Both the position numbers and the translations under genes were made by a program. Shown one piece after another: positions 27,521-35,746 of a stretch of DNA of 64,000 nt. Below the pieces are notes generated by a model that was not told where the DNA came from, did not search any database, and saw only the letters and a list, made by a program, of their open reading frames with translations. Origin of the DNA: Clostridiisalibacter paucivorans DSM 22131. Its GTDB lineage: Bacteria > Bacillota > Clostridia > Tissierellales > Clostridiisalibacteraceae. The DNA is taken from positions 62,001 through 126,000 of the forward strand of contig NZ_JHVL01000003.1 in the NCBI RefSeq assembly GCF_000620125.1. The letters are read 5' to 3'. Position 1 is the first letter of the stretch. Every line of letters begins with the position of its first letter.

Positions 27521-27549
27521 AGTATATATCATTGGTTATAAAAATTCAA
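27521..27549 (-). promoter_or_regulatory. Promoter of the fapR operon
   Basis: TTGAAT (27544-27549), 17 bases, TATACT (27521-27526) on the minus strand. The predicted start near 27514 falls in the FapR operator, so bound FapR would block RNA polymerase. Confidence 0.75.
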
Positions 27550-27560
27550 GCTTTTTATTG

Positions 27561-27597
27561 CAAAATAAAAAAGATAGCGAAATTAATCACTATCTTT
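27561..27597 (-). terminator. Terminator after rpmF
   Basis: AAAGATAG / CTATCTTT stem with an additional GA/TC pair inside, followed on the minus strand by TTTTTTATTTTG. A good intrinsic terminator that isolates the yceD-rpmF unit from the fapR promoter. Confidence 0.85.
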
Positions 27598-27601
27598 AAA
27601 A

Positions 27602-27781
27602 TTATTGTGCATCTATAACTTCTTCATTTTTATAATATCCACATTCTTTACATACTCTATGAGGTAATTTTAACTCATGGCATTGTGGACACTCTACAAA
27701 CATTGGTTTGTTTAACTTGCTATTAGAGGCTCTTCTTTTATCTCTTTTAGCCTTAGACGTTTTTCGCTTAGGTACAGCCAT
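27602..27781 (-). CDS. rpmF: 50S ribosomal protein L32
   Basis: A 59-residue protein read directly from the sequence: it starts [19 protein letters not shown], with the zinc cysteines CPQC and CKEC and ends EEVIDAQ. GGGGGTG lies six bases before the ATG. It follows yceD, the conserved pairing in most bacteria. The four-cysteine (zinc) form is the normal paralogue here. Confidence 0.96.
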   Translation of the reverse strand: MAVPKRKTSKAKRDKRRASNSKLNKPMFVECPQCHELKLPHRVCKECGYYKNEEVIDAQ

Positions 27782-27798
27782 TATGACACCCCCTTAAA

Positions 27799-28305
27799 TC
27801 AATCTATTAATTCCTTTAATTTAGCCAGACGAGGATCAATATCTATATCACTGCATCCACAGTCTCCCTCATTCAAATCCTTTCCACATTGAGGACAAAT
27901 CCCTTTACAATCCTCTTTACATGTAGATTTCATAGGTAAAGACATCATTATTAAAAAAACCGCTACCTCTTTTAAATCAATCTTGCCTTTATCATAGTGT
28001 ATAACAAAGATATCATCTTCTTCATCTACTGTTTTTCCTTTTTCAAGTACAATACCATCAAAAGATATAGTATTGCTATTCTTAAATTCAATTAAACACC
28101 TATCACATACATCTATATACTCATAAAATAAATCTCCATATACAAATATATCTTCTTCTGATTTTAGTATTTTACCATCAAAGGATATTGGCCAATTAAA
28201 TTTTAATATCTTTCCATTAACCTTCAAATCTTTAATACGAAATTTTTCTGATATAGAAATCTCATCAACTATACCATTTAAAATTTTTGAAATATCGACA
28301 ATCAT
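27799..28305 (-). CDS. yceD: YceD/DUF177 family protein
   Basis: A 168-residue DUF177 protein with CDRCLIEF in the middle and a C-terminal cluster CKEDCKGICPQCGKDLNEGDCGC that looks like a metal site. Members are cotranscribed with rpmF and in plants and E. coli are linked to 23S rRNA accumulation. The start has GAGGTG upstream. It shares a consensus promoter with rpmF. Confidence 0.92.
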   Translation of the reverse strand: MIVDISKILNGIVDEISISEKFRIKDLKVNGKILKFNWPISFDGKILKSEEDIFVYGDLFYEYIDVCDRCLIEFKNSNTISFDGIVLEKGKTVDEEDDIFVIHYDKGKIDLKEVAVFLIMMSLPMKSTCKEDCKGICPQCGKDLNEGDCGCSDIDIDPRLAKLKELID

Positions 28306-28336
28306 TCAAATCACCTCATGATAATAGCCAAACTCA

Positions 28337-28365
28337 ATTATATAAACTGATGAGATCTTTGTCAA
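28337..28365 (-). promoter_or_regulatory. Consensus SigA promoter for yceD-rpmF
   Basis: TTGACA (28360-28365), exactly 17 bases, TATAAT (28337-28342): a perfect SigA consensus in both hexamers and spacing, just upstream of yceD. Confidence 0.85.
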
Positions 28366-28407
28366 GAGTTTTTTATTGTTATTTTTAGCTAAAAAATATA
28401 ATATGGA

Positions 28408-29598
28408 TTAAGCATATTTTACTGTATCTCTAGCTATCATAAGTTCTTCATTTGTAGGTATTATTAGAACCTTAACTTTAGAATCACCAGCACTTATTAA
28501 AATTTCTTCTCCTCTAGTATTATTCTTTTCTTCATCTATATTTATACCTAAGAATTGAAGCCCTTCACAGATATCTTTTCTAGCAGCAGCAGAGTTTTCG
28601 CCTAGTCCTGCTGTAAATACTATTACATTGACTCCATCCATTATTGCAGCATATGCACCAATATATTTTTTCACTCTGGCAGTAAATTTATCCAATGCTA
28701 ATTTAGCCCTTTGATCGCCTTTGTCCGCAGCTCCTTCTATATCTCTAAAATCACTGCTAACGCCAGAAATGCCCAAAACTCCTGATTCTTTGTTCAACAA
28801 ATTATTTATACCATCTATATCCAAATTTTCTTTTTCCATCAAATATGTTATTATAGCTGGATCTAAGTCTCCAGACCTTGTCCCCATAGCAAGTCCTTCT
28901 AATGGAGTAAAGCCCATACTTGTATCTATAGATTTACCATTCTTAACCGCTGTCAAACTTGCACCATTTCCTAAGTGACAAGTTATTAGTTTTAAGTCCT
29001 CTAATTTCTCATTTAGCATTTCAGCAGCTCTATTTGCAACATATTTGTGAGATGTTCCATGGAAACCATATCTTCTTATACCATATTTTTCGTAAAGTTC
29101 ATATGGAATAGGATATATGTAAGATGATGCTGGCATAGTTTGATGGAAAGCAGTATCAAATACAGCTACCATAGGAGTATTTGGCATCAATTCCTTACAT
29201 GCATTAATACCCATAATATTTGGTGGATTATGAAGTGGCGCTAATTCTGCACATTCCTCTATAGCTTTCATTACTTCATCATCAATTTTTACTGAATCAG
29301 AAAATTTTTCTCCTCCATGCACTACTCTATGTCCCACTGCACCTATCTCATCCATTGATTTTACTGCACCATGTTCAGGATTCACTAGGGCATCCAATAC
29401 TATCTTAAGCGCTACCTTATGATTTTCCATAGGTTTTTGTATAACTACTTTTTCTTTCCCTGTAGGTTTATGGGTTATTACCGAACCTTCTATACCTATT
29501 CTTTCTCCTAAACCTTTAGCTAAAACACTTTCATTAGTCATGTCAATTAATTGATATTTTAATGATGAACTTCCACAGTTAATAACTAGTACTTTCAT
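28408..29598 (-). CDS. ackA: Acetate kinase
   Basis: Makes ATP from acetyl phosphate in fermentative acetate production. Seen are [46 protein letters not shown] (active-site Arg/His), CHLGNGASL and the TAGLGENS nucleotide loop. The 396 residues are normal. AGGAGGT precedes the ATG. The partner phosphotransacetylase gene is not next to it here. The divergent tmcAL gene on the other side encodes an acetate-using enzyme. Confidence 0.98.
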   Translation of the reverse strand: MKVLVINCGSSSLKYQLIDMTNESVLAKGLGERIGIEGSVITHKPTGKEKVVIQKPMENHKVALKIVLDALVNPEHGAVKSMDEIGAVGHRVVHGGEKFSDSVKIDDEVMKAIEECAELAPLHNPPNIMGINACKELMPNTPMVAVFDTAFHQTMPASSYIYPIPYELYEKYGIRRYGFHGTSHKYVANRAAEMLNEKLEDLKLITCHLGNGASLTAVKNGKSIDTSMGFTPLEGLAMGTRSGDLDPAIITYLMEKENLDIDGINNLLNKESGVLGISGVSSDFRDIEGAADKGDQRAKLALDKFTARVKKYIGAYAAIMDGVNVIVFTAGLGENSAAARKDICEGLQFLGINIDEEKNNTRGEEILISAGDSKVKVLIIPTNEELMIARDTVKYA

Positions 29599-29634
29599 GT
29601 TCTACCTCCTAGACATTATATTCTCAATAATACA

Positions 29635-29663
29635 ATATTAATATATTAAACAAAAAAAATCAA
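29635..29663 (-). promoter_or_regulatory. Putative promoter for ackA
   Basis: TTGATT (29658-29663), 17 bases including a run of T, then TAATAT (29635-29640), about 40 bases before the ackA start. Confidence 0.5.
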
Positions 29664-29773
29664 CCTCATTGAAATTTTTATTATTTTAATTTGTATTATT
29701 ACTAGATATGTTTAAGATATTATTATAGACTATGTAATATAGCATTCTACTATTATTGTGGAGGTGTTTATTT

Positions 29774-31027
29774 ATGGAAACAGTAGGTATAGTAACTGAA
29801 TATAATCCCTTTCATAATGGCCATTTATACCATTTAAATAAAGCAAAAGAAAAAACAGGATGTAAATATGTAGTTTCAGTAATGAGTGGTAATTTTGTTC
29901 AACGGGGCGAGCCAGCCATATTAGACAAATGGACACGGGCCAAAATGGCAATAGATAACGGTGTTGATTTAGTTTTCGAAATCCCTTCAATCTATTCTTG
30001 TCAAAGTGCAGAATTCTACGCAGAAGGATCAATAAAACTACTAGATGGATTAGGATTTATAGATTCATTGTGCTTTGGTAGTGAATGTGGCAGTATACAT
30101 CCATTGAATACGATATCTAATTTACTAATTAAAGAACCACCAGCATTCAAAGACTCATTAAAATACTATTTAAACAAAGGCCTGCCCTTTCCAAAAGCTA
30201 GAAGCCATGCCCTCACAAAGTATCTTTCAAAATATAATTTAGAATATGATATTGACTCCATATTGTCTAATCCCAATAATATATTGGGAATAGAATATTT
30301 AAAAACCCTTAACTCAATAAAAGGCAATATCAGACCCTTTACAATAAAAAGAATAGGTGCCCATTACAACTCAACTGAACTTGATAAAAATATATCTAGT
30401 GCCACTGCCATTAGAAAAGAAATACTTCATTCATATGACTTACAAAATATATCTGGGTTTATTCCTAACAATTGTTATCTATATATCAAGGATTTTTTAA
30501 AAAAGTATAACAATGTTAATAGTTTGGAGAATTATACCAAAATAATACTATATCTCTTATCAACTAGACATAATCAATTTTTGTCTGAAATAATGGACAT
30601 AGATGAAGGTTTGGATAACAGAATCATTAAATATCTAAAAAATTATTCTTCTATTATTGATTTTTTAGATAATATTAAAACCAAAAGGTATACATTCACT
30701 AGACTCCAAAGAATTTTAATCCACCTATTGTTGGGCATCGATCAATATACATTCAAAGAGTTACACAAAAAAGGTCCTCAATATTTAAGGCTTTTAGGTG
30801 CCAGTAAAAATGGCCTGTACCTTTTATCTAAAAATAAGAATTCCTGCAAACTACCCATAATAACCAAATTTGCAGATTATAAAAAACATTCTTCATTGCA
30901 TTTAGAAAAGATGATATCCTTTGACATAGAGGCTACTAATGTATATTTTCTTGGACTAAATTCAAATCAGTATAAAAACAATTTGGATTTTTTTGTTTCT
31001 CCATATATTAAAAAGGAGTGTGATTAA
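29774..31027 (+). CDS. tmcAL: tRNA(Met) cytidine acetate ligase TmcAL (YlbM)
   Basis: Uses acetate and ATP to acetylate C34 of elongator tRNA-Met. The nucleotidyltransferase-like N-terminus reads GIVTEYNPFHNGHLYHL, followed by VSVMSGNFVQRGEPAILDKWTRAKMA and the SATAIRKEI segment. The 417-residue start at 29774 has GGAGGTG about six bases upstream; a longer frame begins six codons earlier. Divergent from ackA; it is followed after two bases by a glycosylase gene. Confidence 0.95.
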   Translation: METVGIVTEYNPFHNGHLYHLNKAKEKTGCKYVVSVMSGNFVQRGEPAILDKWTRAKMAIDNGVDLVFEIPSIYSCQSAEFYAEGSIKLLDGLGFIDSLCFGSECGSIHPLNTISNLLIKEPPAFKDSLKYYLNKGLPFPKARSHALTKYLSKYNLEYDIDSILSNPNNILGIEYLKTLNSIKGNIRPFTIKRIGAHYNSTELDKNISSATAIRKEILHSYDLQNISGFIPNNCYLYIKDFLKKYNNVNSLENYTKIILYLLSTRHNQFLSEIMDIDEGLDNRIIKYLKNYSSIIDFLDNIKTKRYTFTRLQRILIHLLLGIDQYTFKELHKKGPQYLRLLGASKNGLYLLSKNKNSCKLPIITKFADYKKHSSLHLEKMISFDIEATNVYFLGLNSNQYKNNLDFFVSPYIKKECD

Positions 31028-31029
31028 CT

Positions 31030-31674
31030 TTGTCCCACAATAAAATTCAGCATATATATAATGTACTTCATGAAACCTTAGGAGTTCAAAATTGGTGGCC
31101 AGCAGATTCCCAATTCGAGGTAATTATCGGTGCAATACTTACTCAAAATACATCATGGAACAATGTAGAAAAAGCTATAAAAAATCTAAAACCCTTTTTG
31201 ACTCCAGAAATAATCTATGAAATGGATATAGAAAAATTAGCAATACTAATAAAACCCAGTGGTTTTTTTAATATAAAAGCAAAACGCATAAAAAATTTTC
31301 TCAATTGGTTTTATAAATATGATTTTTCCATTGATAGATTAGAAAAAATAGAGACTGAAAAATTAAGAAATATGTTGTTGTCAATAAATGGTATAGGAAA
31401 AGAAACAGCTGATTCAATACTTCTATATGCATTAGATAAAGAAGCTTTTGTAGTAGATGCATATACAAAAAGAATCATGACTAGGATAGGAATTACAGAT
31501 AATGACAATTATGATATATTACAAAAGCTCTTTATAGACAACCTTCCAAAAAATACATACATATATAATGAATATCATGCATTAATTGTATCATTAGCTA
31601 AAAAATATTGTAGGAAAAATCCCATATGCAACAATTGTCCATTAAATATGCTTTGTAAACATGTACAGTATTAA
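31030..31674 (+). CDS. Endonuclease III-related HhH-GPD DNA glycosylase (MagIII-like)
   Basis: Base-excision repair glycosylase fold. The family N-terminal block FEVIIGAILTQNTSWNNVEKAI is clear. The helix-hairpin-helix is INGIGKETADSIL (119-131) and the catalytic Asp is Asp143 in VVDAYTKR. The Lys that makes endonuclease III a lyase is replaced by Glu125, so a monofunctional glycosylase such as 3-methyladenine glycosylase III fits better. Four cysteines (194, 200, 203, 209) suggest an iron-sulfur cluster, but spacing is Cx5Cx2Cx5C rather than Cx6C. TTG start after AAGGAG; probably cotranscribed with tmcAL. Confidence 0.85.
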   Translation: MSHNKIQHIYNVLHETLGVQNWWPADSQFEVIIGAILTQNTSWNNVEKAIKNLKPFLTPEIIYEMDIEKLAILIKPSGFFNIKAKRIKNFLNWFYKYDFSIDRLEKIETEKLRNMLLSINGIGKETADSILLYALDKEAFVVDAYTKRIMTRIGITDNDNYDILQKLFIDNLPKNTYIYNEYHALIVSLAKKYCRKNPICNNCPLNMLCKHVQY

Positions 31675-31682
31675 AATTATTA

Positions 31683-31709
31683 ATCCTCGAGCTCAAATAA
31701 CTCGAGGAT
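31683..31709 (-). terminator. Hairpin at the end of the Cys-rich small gene
   Basis: ATCCTCGAG / CTCGAGGAT, 9-bp perfect stem, 9-base loop containing the stop codon of the minus-strand gene. The minus-strand transcript continues TAATAATTTTAA, fairly U-rich; the plus strand does not. It lies between convergent genes. Confidence 0.65.
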
Positions 31710-31911
31710 GCTCCTCCAAATCTCTCTTAACTTCTTTTGTAGTCACTATGCCTTTTCTTATGGCACATTTAGGACAATACGCTTCAGCACAACCATTCAT
31801 AGTAGATATTACAGCTCCACATTCCTTACAAATTAATATGCAAGCACATGCAGTTCCTGTTGCCGCTAATATTTTTTCCCCATTTATAGTATAACCTATA
31901 ACTTTTTCCAT
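31693..31911 (-). CDS. Small cysteine-rich hypothetical protein
   Basis: A 72-residue protein I cannot assign. It has seven cysteines (22, 24, 28, 31, 41, 46, 49), including two CxxC pairs (CKEC and CPKC) that could form a zinc ribbon. GGGTGG lies seven bases before the ATG, which with the terminator hairpin supports a real gene. Monocistronic, convergent to the glycosylase and divergent from ylbJ. Confidence 0.75.
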   Translation of the reverse strand: MEKVIGYTINGEKILAATGTACACILICKECGAVISTMNGCAEAYCPKCAIRKGIVTTKEVKRDLEEHPRVI

Positions 31912-31961
31912 AGCTTCACCACCCTCTTATTATATTTATATTCTTAAGACTAATTTAATGT

Positions 31962-31990
31962 TAATATGATATATCTAAAACTCATATAAA
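31962..31990 (+). promoter_or_regulatory. Possible SigE-type promoter for ylbJ
   Basis: TAATATG (31962-31968), 14 bases, CATATAAA (31983-31990). This resembles the mother-cell SigE consensus (KMATATT, 13-14, CATACAHT) at 6 of 7 and 6 of 8 positions. It lies about 50 bases before ylbJ, which belongs to the SigE regulon in B. subtilis. AT-rich DNA makes chance matches easy. Confidence 0.4.
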
Positions 31991-32038
31991 TAATAAACAT
32001 TAAATATAATATAAGAGGTTGAATATGGAGGGATAATT

Positions 32039-33256
32039 ATGAATTATATTAAAAAATACATAAATAATATAGGTTACATATTTATTATTATATTCTTAAT
32101 CTATATAACAATCACATTGATTGTATATCCAGATAAGATGATAAAGGCTTCTATCGATGGAGTAGATACTTGGTTTTATACAGTGCTACCTTCTCTATTG
32201 CCTTTTTTCATAATCTCAGAACTATTAATGAAATTAGGGGTATTGGACTTTATCTCTCTCATGTTAGAACCCTTTATGAGGCCTTTATTTAATGTCCCTG
32301 GTGAAGGTTCTTTCACCTTTGCCATGAGTATAACTTCAGGTTATCCAGTAGGAGCAAAATTGGTTTCCCAACTAACTAACCAAAAAAAAATTTCCATATA
32401 CGAAGGACAAAGATTATTATCTTTTTGTTCCACTTCTGGTCCTCTTTTTATGATAGGAGCTGTTTCAGTAGGTATGCTAAATTCCCAAGCTTTAGCTCCA
32501 TTAATAGCAATTCCCCATTACTTATCAGCTATAGCTATGGGCCTACTATTTAAATATTATAAAGTAGATAAAAAAACTCCATATAAAAATAAAAATTATA
32601 AATACAATATAAAAAAGATAAGAAAATATAGACAAATAAAAAAAATCAGCATAGGCAAAGTATTAAATAATAGTGTAAATGATTCTTTCAAAACTATATT
32701 ATTAATAGGAGGATTTATAATCCTCTATTCAGTAATAATCGAAGCACTAAACATATCTAAAATTATAGATCTAATATCGTATGTTCTAATGAAAATCATA
32801 CCTTTTTCTCAAAATAAAGATGTATACAAAGGGCTAATTGCTGGTTTCATTGAAGTAACCAATGGCTGTAAATTAATAGCAGAATCCAATGCTCAAAATA
32901 TTGGATTTAAACTTTGCTTGATAAATTTCTTAATAGGATGGAGCGGATTGTCTATACATAGTCAAGTGGCTACATTTATGTTTGAATCAAAAATAAAAAT
33001 GAGCATTTACATTTTATCTAAATTTTTACAAGGTGTCTTTGCTTCTCTATTTACAATTATAATATTAAAATTAAACCTATTTAATCTCTCTATATCAGTA
33101 GCCAAAAATTTAGTTTTTGAAAAAAATATGAGTTTCATAAATTTATTTGTTAAAAATACAAAAATATTTATTTTTATTATTATTATTACTCTAATCTTAT
33201 CTGTGATAAATTTATTAATATTTAAGGCTATTTCCATATTTAAAAAAGAGTATTAA
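32039..33256 (+). CDS. ylbJ: Sporulation integral membrane protein YlbJ
   Basis: A 405-residue multi-spanning protein of the nucleoside-transporter-like gate family, needed for spore cortex formation in B. subtilis. The first membrane helix (about 12-32) is followed by FYTVLPSLLPFFIISELL, the SITSGYPVGAKLVSQL motif and SFCSTSGPLFMIGAVSVGM; a second repeat is seen near 275-300 (IEVTNGCKLIAES, LIGWSGLSIHSQ). GGAGGG precedes the ATG. Its presence argues for a spore former. Confidence 0.93.
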   Translation: MNYIKKYINNIGYIFIIIFLIYITITLIVYPDKMIKASIDGVDTWFYTVLPSLLPFFIISELLMKLGVLDFISLMLEPFMRPLFNVPGEGSFTFAMSITSGYPVGAKLVSQLTNQKKISIYEGQRLLSFCSTSGPLFMIGAVSVGMLNSQALAPLIAIPHYLSAIAMGLLFKYYKVDKKTPYKNKNYKYNIKKIRKYRQIKKISIGKVLNNSVNDSFKTILLIGGFIILYSVIIEALNISKIIDLISYVLMKIIPFSQNKDVYKGLIAGFIEVTNGCKLIAESNAQNIGFKLCLINFLIGWSGLSIHSQVATFMFESKIKMSIYILSKFLQGVFASLFTIIILKLNLFNLSISVAKNLVFEKNMSFINLFVKNTKIFIFIIIITLILSVINLLIFKAISIFKKEY

Positions 33257-33290
33257 ACTAAAGTCATCGAATATTTTTTAGTTTTTTTAG

Positions 33291-33318
33291 TTGAAATGTT
33301 CGTATTTTGTGATATTAT
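33291..33318 (+). promoter_or_regulatory. Putative promoter for the FAD-dependent oxidoreductase
   Basis: TTGAAA (33291-33296), 16 bases, TATTAT (33313-33318) preceded by TGA, an extended -10. It lies about 40 bases before the gene. An AT-only stem (AACTAAA/TTTAGTT plus T-run) just upstream may end ylbJ transcription. Confidence 0.5.
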
Positions 33319-33355
33319 TATATTGTCGATAATATACAAGATAGGATGTGAGGAT

Positions 33356-34771
33356 ATGAAATACGATGTAATTATAGTTGGAGCTGGTCCAGCTGGACTA
33401 TTTACAGCTTTAGAATTAATCAACCTCAATTCTAATAAAAAAATATTATTATTAGAAAAGGGAGAAAAAGTAGAAAACAGACATTGTCCCAAAGAAGAAA
33501 CCAATGTATGTGTTAACTGCTCTCCATATTGTAATATCACAGCTGGAGTTTCAGGTGCAGGGGCTTTTTCTGATGGCAAATTAAGTCTAAGTCCAGAAGT
33601 AGGTGGGATGTTGCCTGAATATATAGGCTATGATAAAACTAAGGAGTTAATAAAATATACAGACAATATATATCTCAATTTTGGAGCAGATCCCCATGTA
33701 GAAGGGTTAGGAAATGATAAATTAGTTCAAGAAATAAGACGAAAGGCAATTAAAGCCAATTTGAAATTGATTGATTGTCCTGTTAGACATCTAGGCACTG
33801 AAAAAGCTCATACAATATATAAAAAAATCCAAGATTACTTAGTAGCCTCTGGTGTAGAATTAAAAGTCAATTTTACAGTTAAAGATTTAATAATAAAAAA
33901 TAACAAAGCTATAGGCATTAAAGCTTTAAAATCTATGGATTACAGAGAATGCAATGATAGAAACATAGAGACCATATACGGCGAAAAAATTATTCTTGCA
34001 GTGGGAAGAAAAGGTGCAGATTGGTTAAAACAAATGTGTGTACTTCATAACATAAACCATAGTGCTGGAACTGTAGATATTGGAGTAAGAGTTGAAGTCA
34101 GAAATGAAATTATGGAGCAAATAAATAACGTCTTATATGAAGGTAAATTAATTGGATATCCAAAGCCTTTCAAAGATAAAGTACGTACATTCTGCCAAAA
34201 TCCAGGTGGTTTTGTTTCAGAAGAAAAATACGATAATAACTTAGCTGTAGTTAATGGCCATTCATACAAAGAAAAAAAGAGTCAAAATACAAATTTAGCC
34301 ATATTAAGCTCTCACAATTTTAGATATCCCTTCAATCAGCCCATTGAATACGGAAAAAAAGTTGCTCAATTAGTCAATATGTTAGGTAATAATAGAATTC
34401 TAGTTCAAAGATATGGAGATATAATAGATGGTAAAAGAACTTGGGAAAAAGAACTTAGTCAATCCAATGTAAAGCCATCACTCAAGGATGCAGTTGCTGG
34501 AGACATTACCTCAGCTATTCCATACCGTCCAATGATGAATATAATTAAATTTATAGAAGCTATGGATATAATTGTCCCAGGTTTTGCCAGCCCAGAGACA
34601 TTGTTATACGGCCCAGAAGTTAAGTTTTATTCAAATAAAGTAAAAATAGATAAGCATTTTCAAGGAAATATTGAAAATTTACATTTCTTAGGGGATGGAT
34701 GTGGTCTTACAAGGGGTCTAATGATGGCATCATGTTCTGGCGTTGAAATGGCTAGATTAATTAGTAAATAA
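33356..34771 (+). CDS. FAD-dependent dehydrogenase (COG2509-type)
   Basis: Soluble flavoprotein of unknown substrate. The FAD-binding loop VIIVGAGPAGLFTALEL opens the protein and GDGCGLTRGLMMASCSGVEMA closes it. A cysteine cluster CPKEETNVCVNCSPYC (about 44-60) is characteristic and might bind an iron-sulfur centre. A VSGAGAFSDGKLSL block follows. I start it at the ATG at 33356 (471 residues), directly at the Rossmann fold; the longer frame adds 20 unconserved residues. Confidence 0.85.
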   Translation: MKYDVIIVGAGPAGLFTALELINLNSNKKILLLEKGEKVENRHCPKEETNVCVNCSPYCNITAGVSGAGAFSDGKLSLSPEVGGMLPEYIGYDKTKELIKYTDNIYLNFGADPHVEGLGNDKLVQEIRRKAIKANLKLIDCPVRHLGTEKAHTIYKKIQDYLVASGVELKVNFTVKDLIIKNNKAIGIKALKSMDYRECNDRNIETIYGEKIILAVGRKGADWLKQMCVLHNINHSAGTVDIGVRVEVRNEIMEQINNVLYEGKLIGYPKPFKDKVRTFCQNPGGFVSEEKYDNNLAVVNGHSYKEKKSQNTNLAILSSHNFRYPFNQPIEYGKKVAQLVNMLGNNRILVQRYGDIIDGKRTWEKELSQSNVKPSLKDAVAGDITSAIPYRPMMNIIKFIEAMDIIVPGFASPETLLYGPEVKFYSNKVKIDKHFQGNIENLHFLGDGCGLTRGLMMASCSGVEMARLISK

Positions 34772-34794
34772 GGCGATAAATATCGCCTTATTTG
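34769..34794 (+). terminator. Hairpin terminator between convergent genes
   Basis: TAAGGCGATA / TATCGCCTTA, a 10-bp perfect stem with a 2-base loop that includes the stop codon of the flavoprotein gene, followed by TTTGGTTT. It may also serve the opposing gene, whose stop is at 34797. Confidence 0.75.
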
Positions 34795-34796
34795 GT

Positions 34797-35240
34797 TTAA
34801 AATCCTTTTAATTCATCCCTATTTTTGTCAATAGTATCTATTACAAAGTTTAATTTTTCTTGAACCTCTTTTAAAAGTTCATCAGCATACTCTCTAGCAC
34901 CAAGTCGAATTTCTTTTGCATTCACTTGTGCCTTACCTATAATTTCTTCGGCCCTTTCCTTAGCTTTTTTAGTTATCTCCTCTTCATCTATCATTTCTTC
35001 CATATGTACCTTTACTTCTTCAATCATTGTATCGGCTTCATTTTGGGCCTCTGCAAGTATTCTTTGCCTTTCTTCTTTTATCCATTCTGCCTGTTTTATT
35101 TCATCTGGCAATTTAATTCTTATTTCTTTAATTACATCTAATATATCTTCTTTATCCACCAACAATTTTCCTGCAAAGGGTATAGTAGAACTTTCCTCAA
35201 GAATATCCTCTATTTCATCTAAAAGTCTCAATACATCCAT
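34797..35240 (-). CDS. Coiled-coil protein, function unknown
   Basis: A 147-residue, strongly charged helical protein. Residues 50-140 read as a near-continuous coiled coil rich in Glu, Lys and Ala (ERQRILAEAQNEADTMIEE, KAKERAEEIIGKAQ), similar in feel to ATP synthase b-subunit stalks and DivIVA tails. No membrane segment is present, so it is not subunit b. It starts one base after the coaD stop and is conserved beside coaD in many Clostridia as I recall. Role unknown. Confidence 0.8.
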   Translation of the reverse strand: MDVLRLLDEIEDILEESSTIPFAGKLLVDKEDILDVIKEIRIKLPDEIKQAEWIKEERQRILAEAQNEADTMIEEVKVHMEEMIDEEEITKKAKERAEEIIGKAQVNAKEIRLGAREYADELLKEVQEKLNFVIDTIDKNRDELKGF

Positions 35241-35241
35241 T

Positions 35242-35721
35242 TTAAACCCCCCTTATTTTTTCAAATATGGCTTTTTCAACTATTTTAGGTACTAAACTAG
35301 ATATATCTCCGTCAAATTGAGCCACTTCCTTTACTAAACTGGAACTTAAAAACAAATATTTATTACTAGTCATTAGAAAAAAAGTTTCTAAATCTTTATT
35401 CAAACTAGAATTTAACAATGCCATTTGAAATTCATATTCAAAATCTGCTACAGCTCTAAGTCCTTTAATTATTATTGATACATTTTTACTCTTAGCATAA
35501 TCAACTAATAAACCTGAAAAACAATCTATTTCCACATTACCAAAGTCTTTTGTAACTTCTTTTAAAAGCTCTATTCTCTCTTGAACAGTAAACATAGGCT
35601 TTTTTGATGGATTATTTAATACAGTAACAATAATTTTATCAAACTTTTTACTACTCCTTTTTATTATATCTAAATGACCATTAGTTACTGGATCAAAACT
35701 ACCTGGATAAATCGCTACCAT
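35242..35721 (-). CDS. coaD: Phosphopantetheine adenylyltransferase
   Basis: Penultimate step of coenzyme A synthesis. The nucleotidyltransferase motif is [16 protein letters not shown], and the distal [19 protein letters not shown] and [12 protein letters not shown] blocks are typical. The 159 residues are normal. Downstream of rsmD, the usual pairing. Confidence 0.97.
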   Translation of the reverse strand: MVAIYPGSFDPVTNGHLDIIKRSSKKFDKIIVTVLNNPSKKPMFTVQERIELLKEVTKDFGNVEIDCFSGLLVDYAKSKNVSIIIKGLRAVADFEYEFQMALLNSSLNKDLETFFLMTSNKYLFLSSSLVKEVAQFDGDISSLVPKIVEKAIFEKIRGV

Positions 35722-35746
35722 TGTATATAAAACCTCCTTTAACTAG

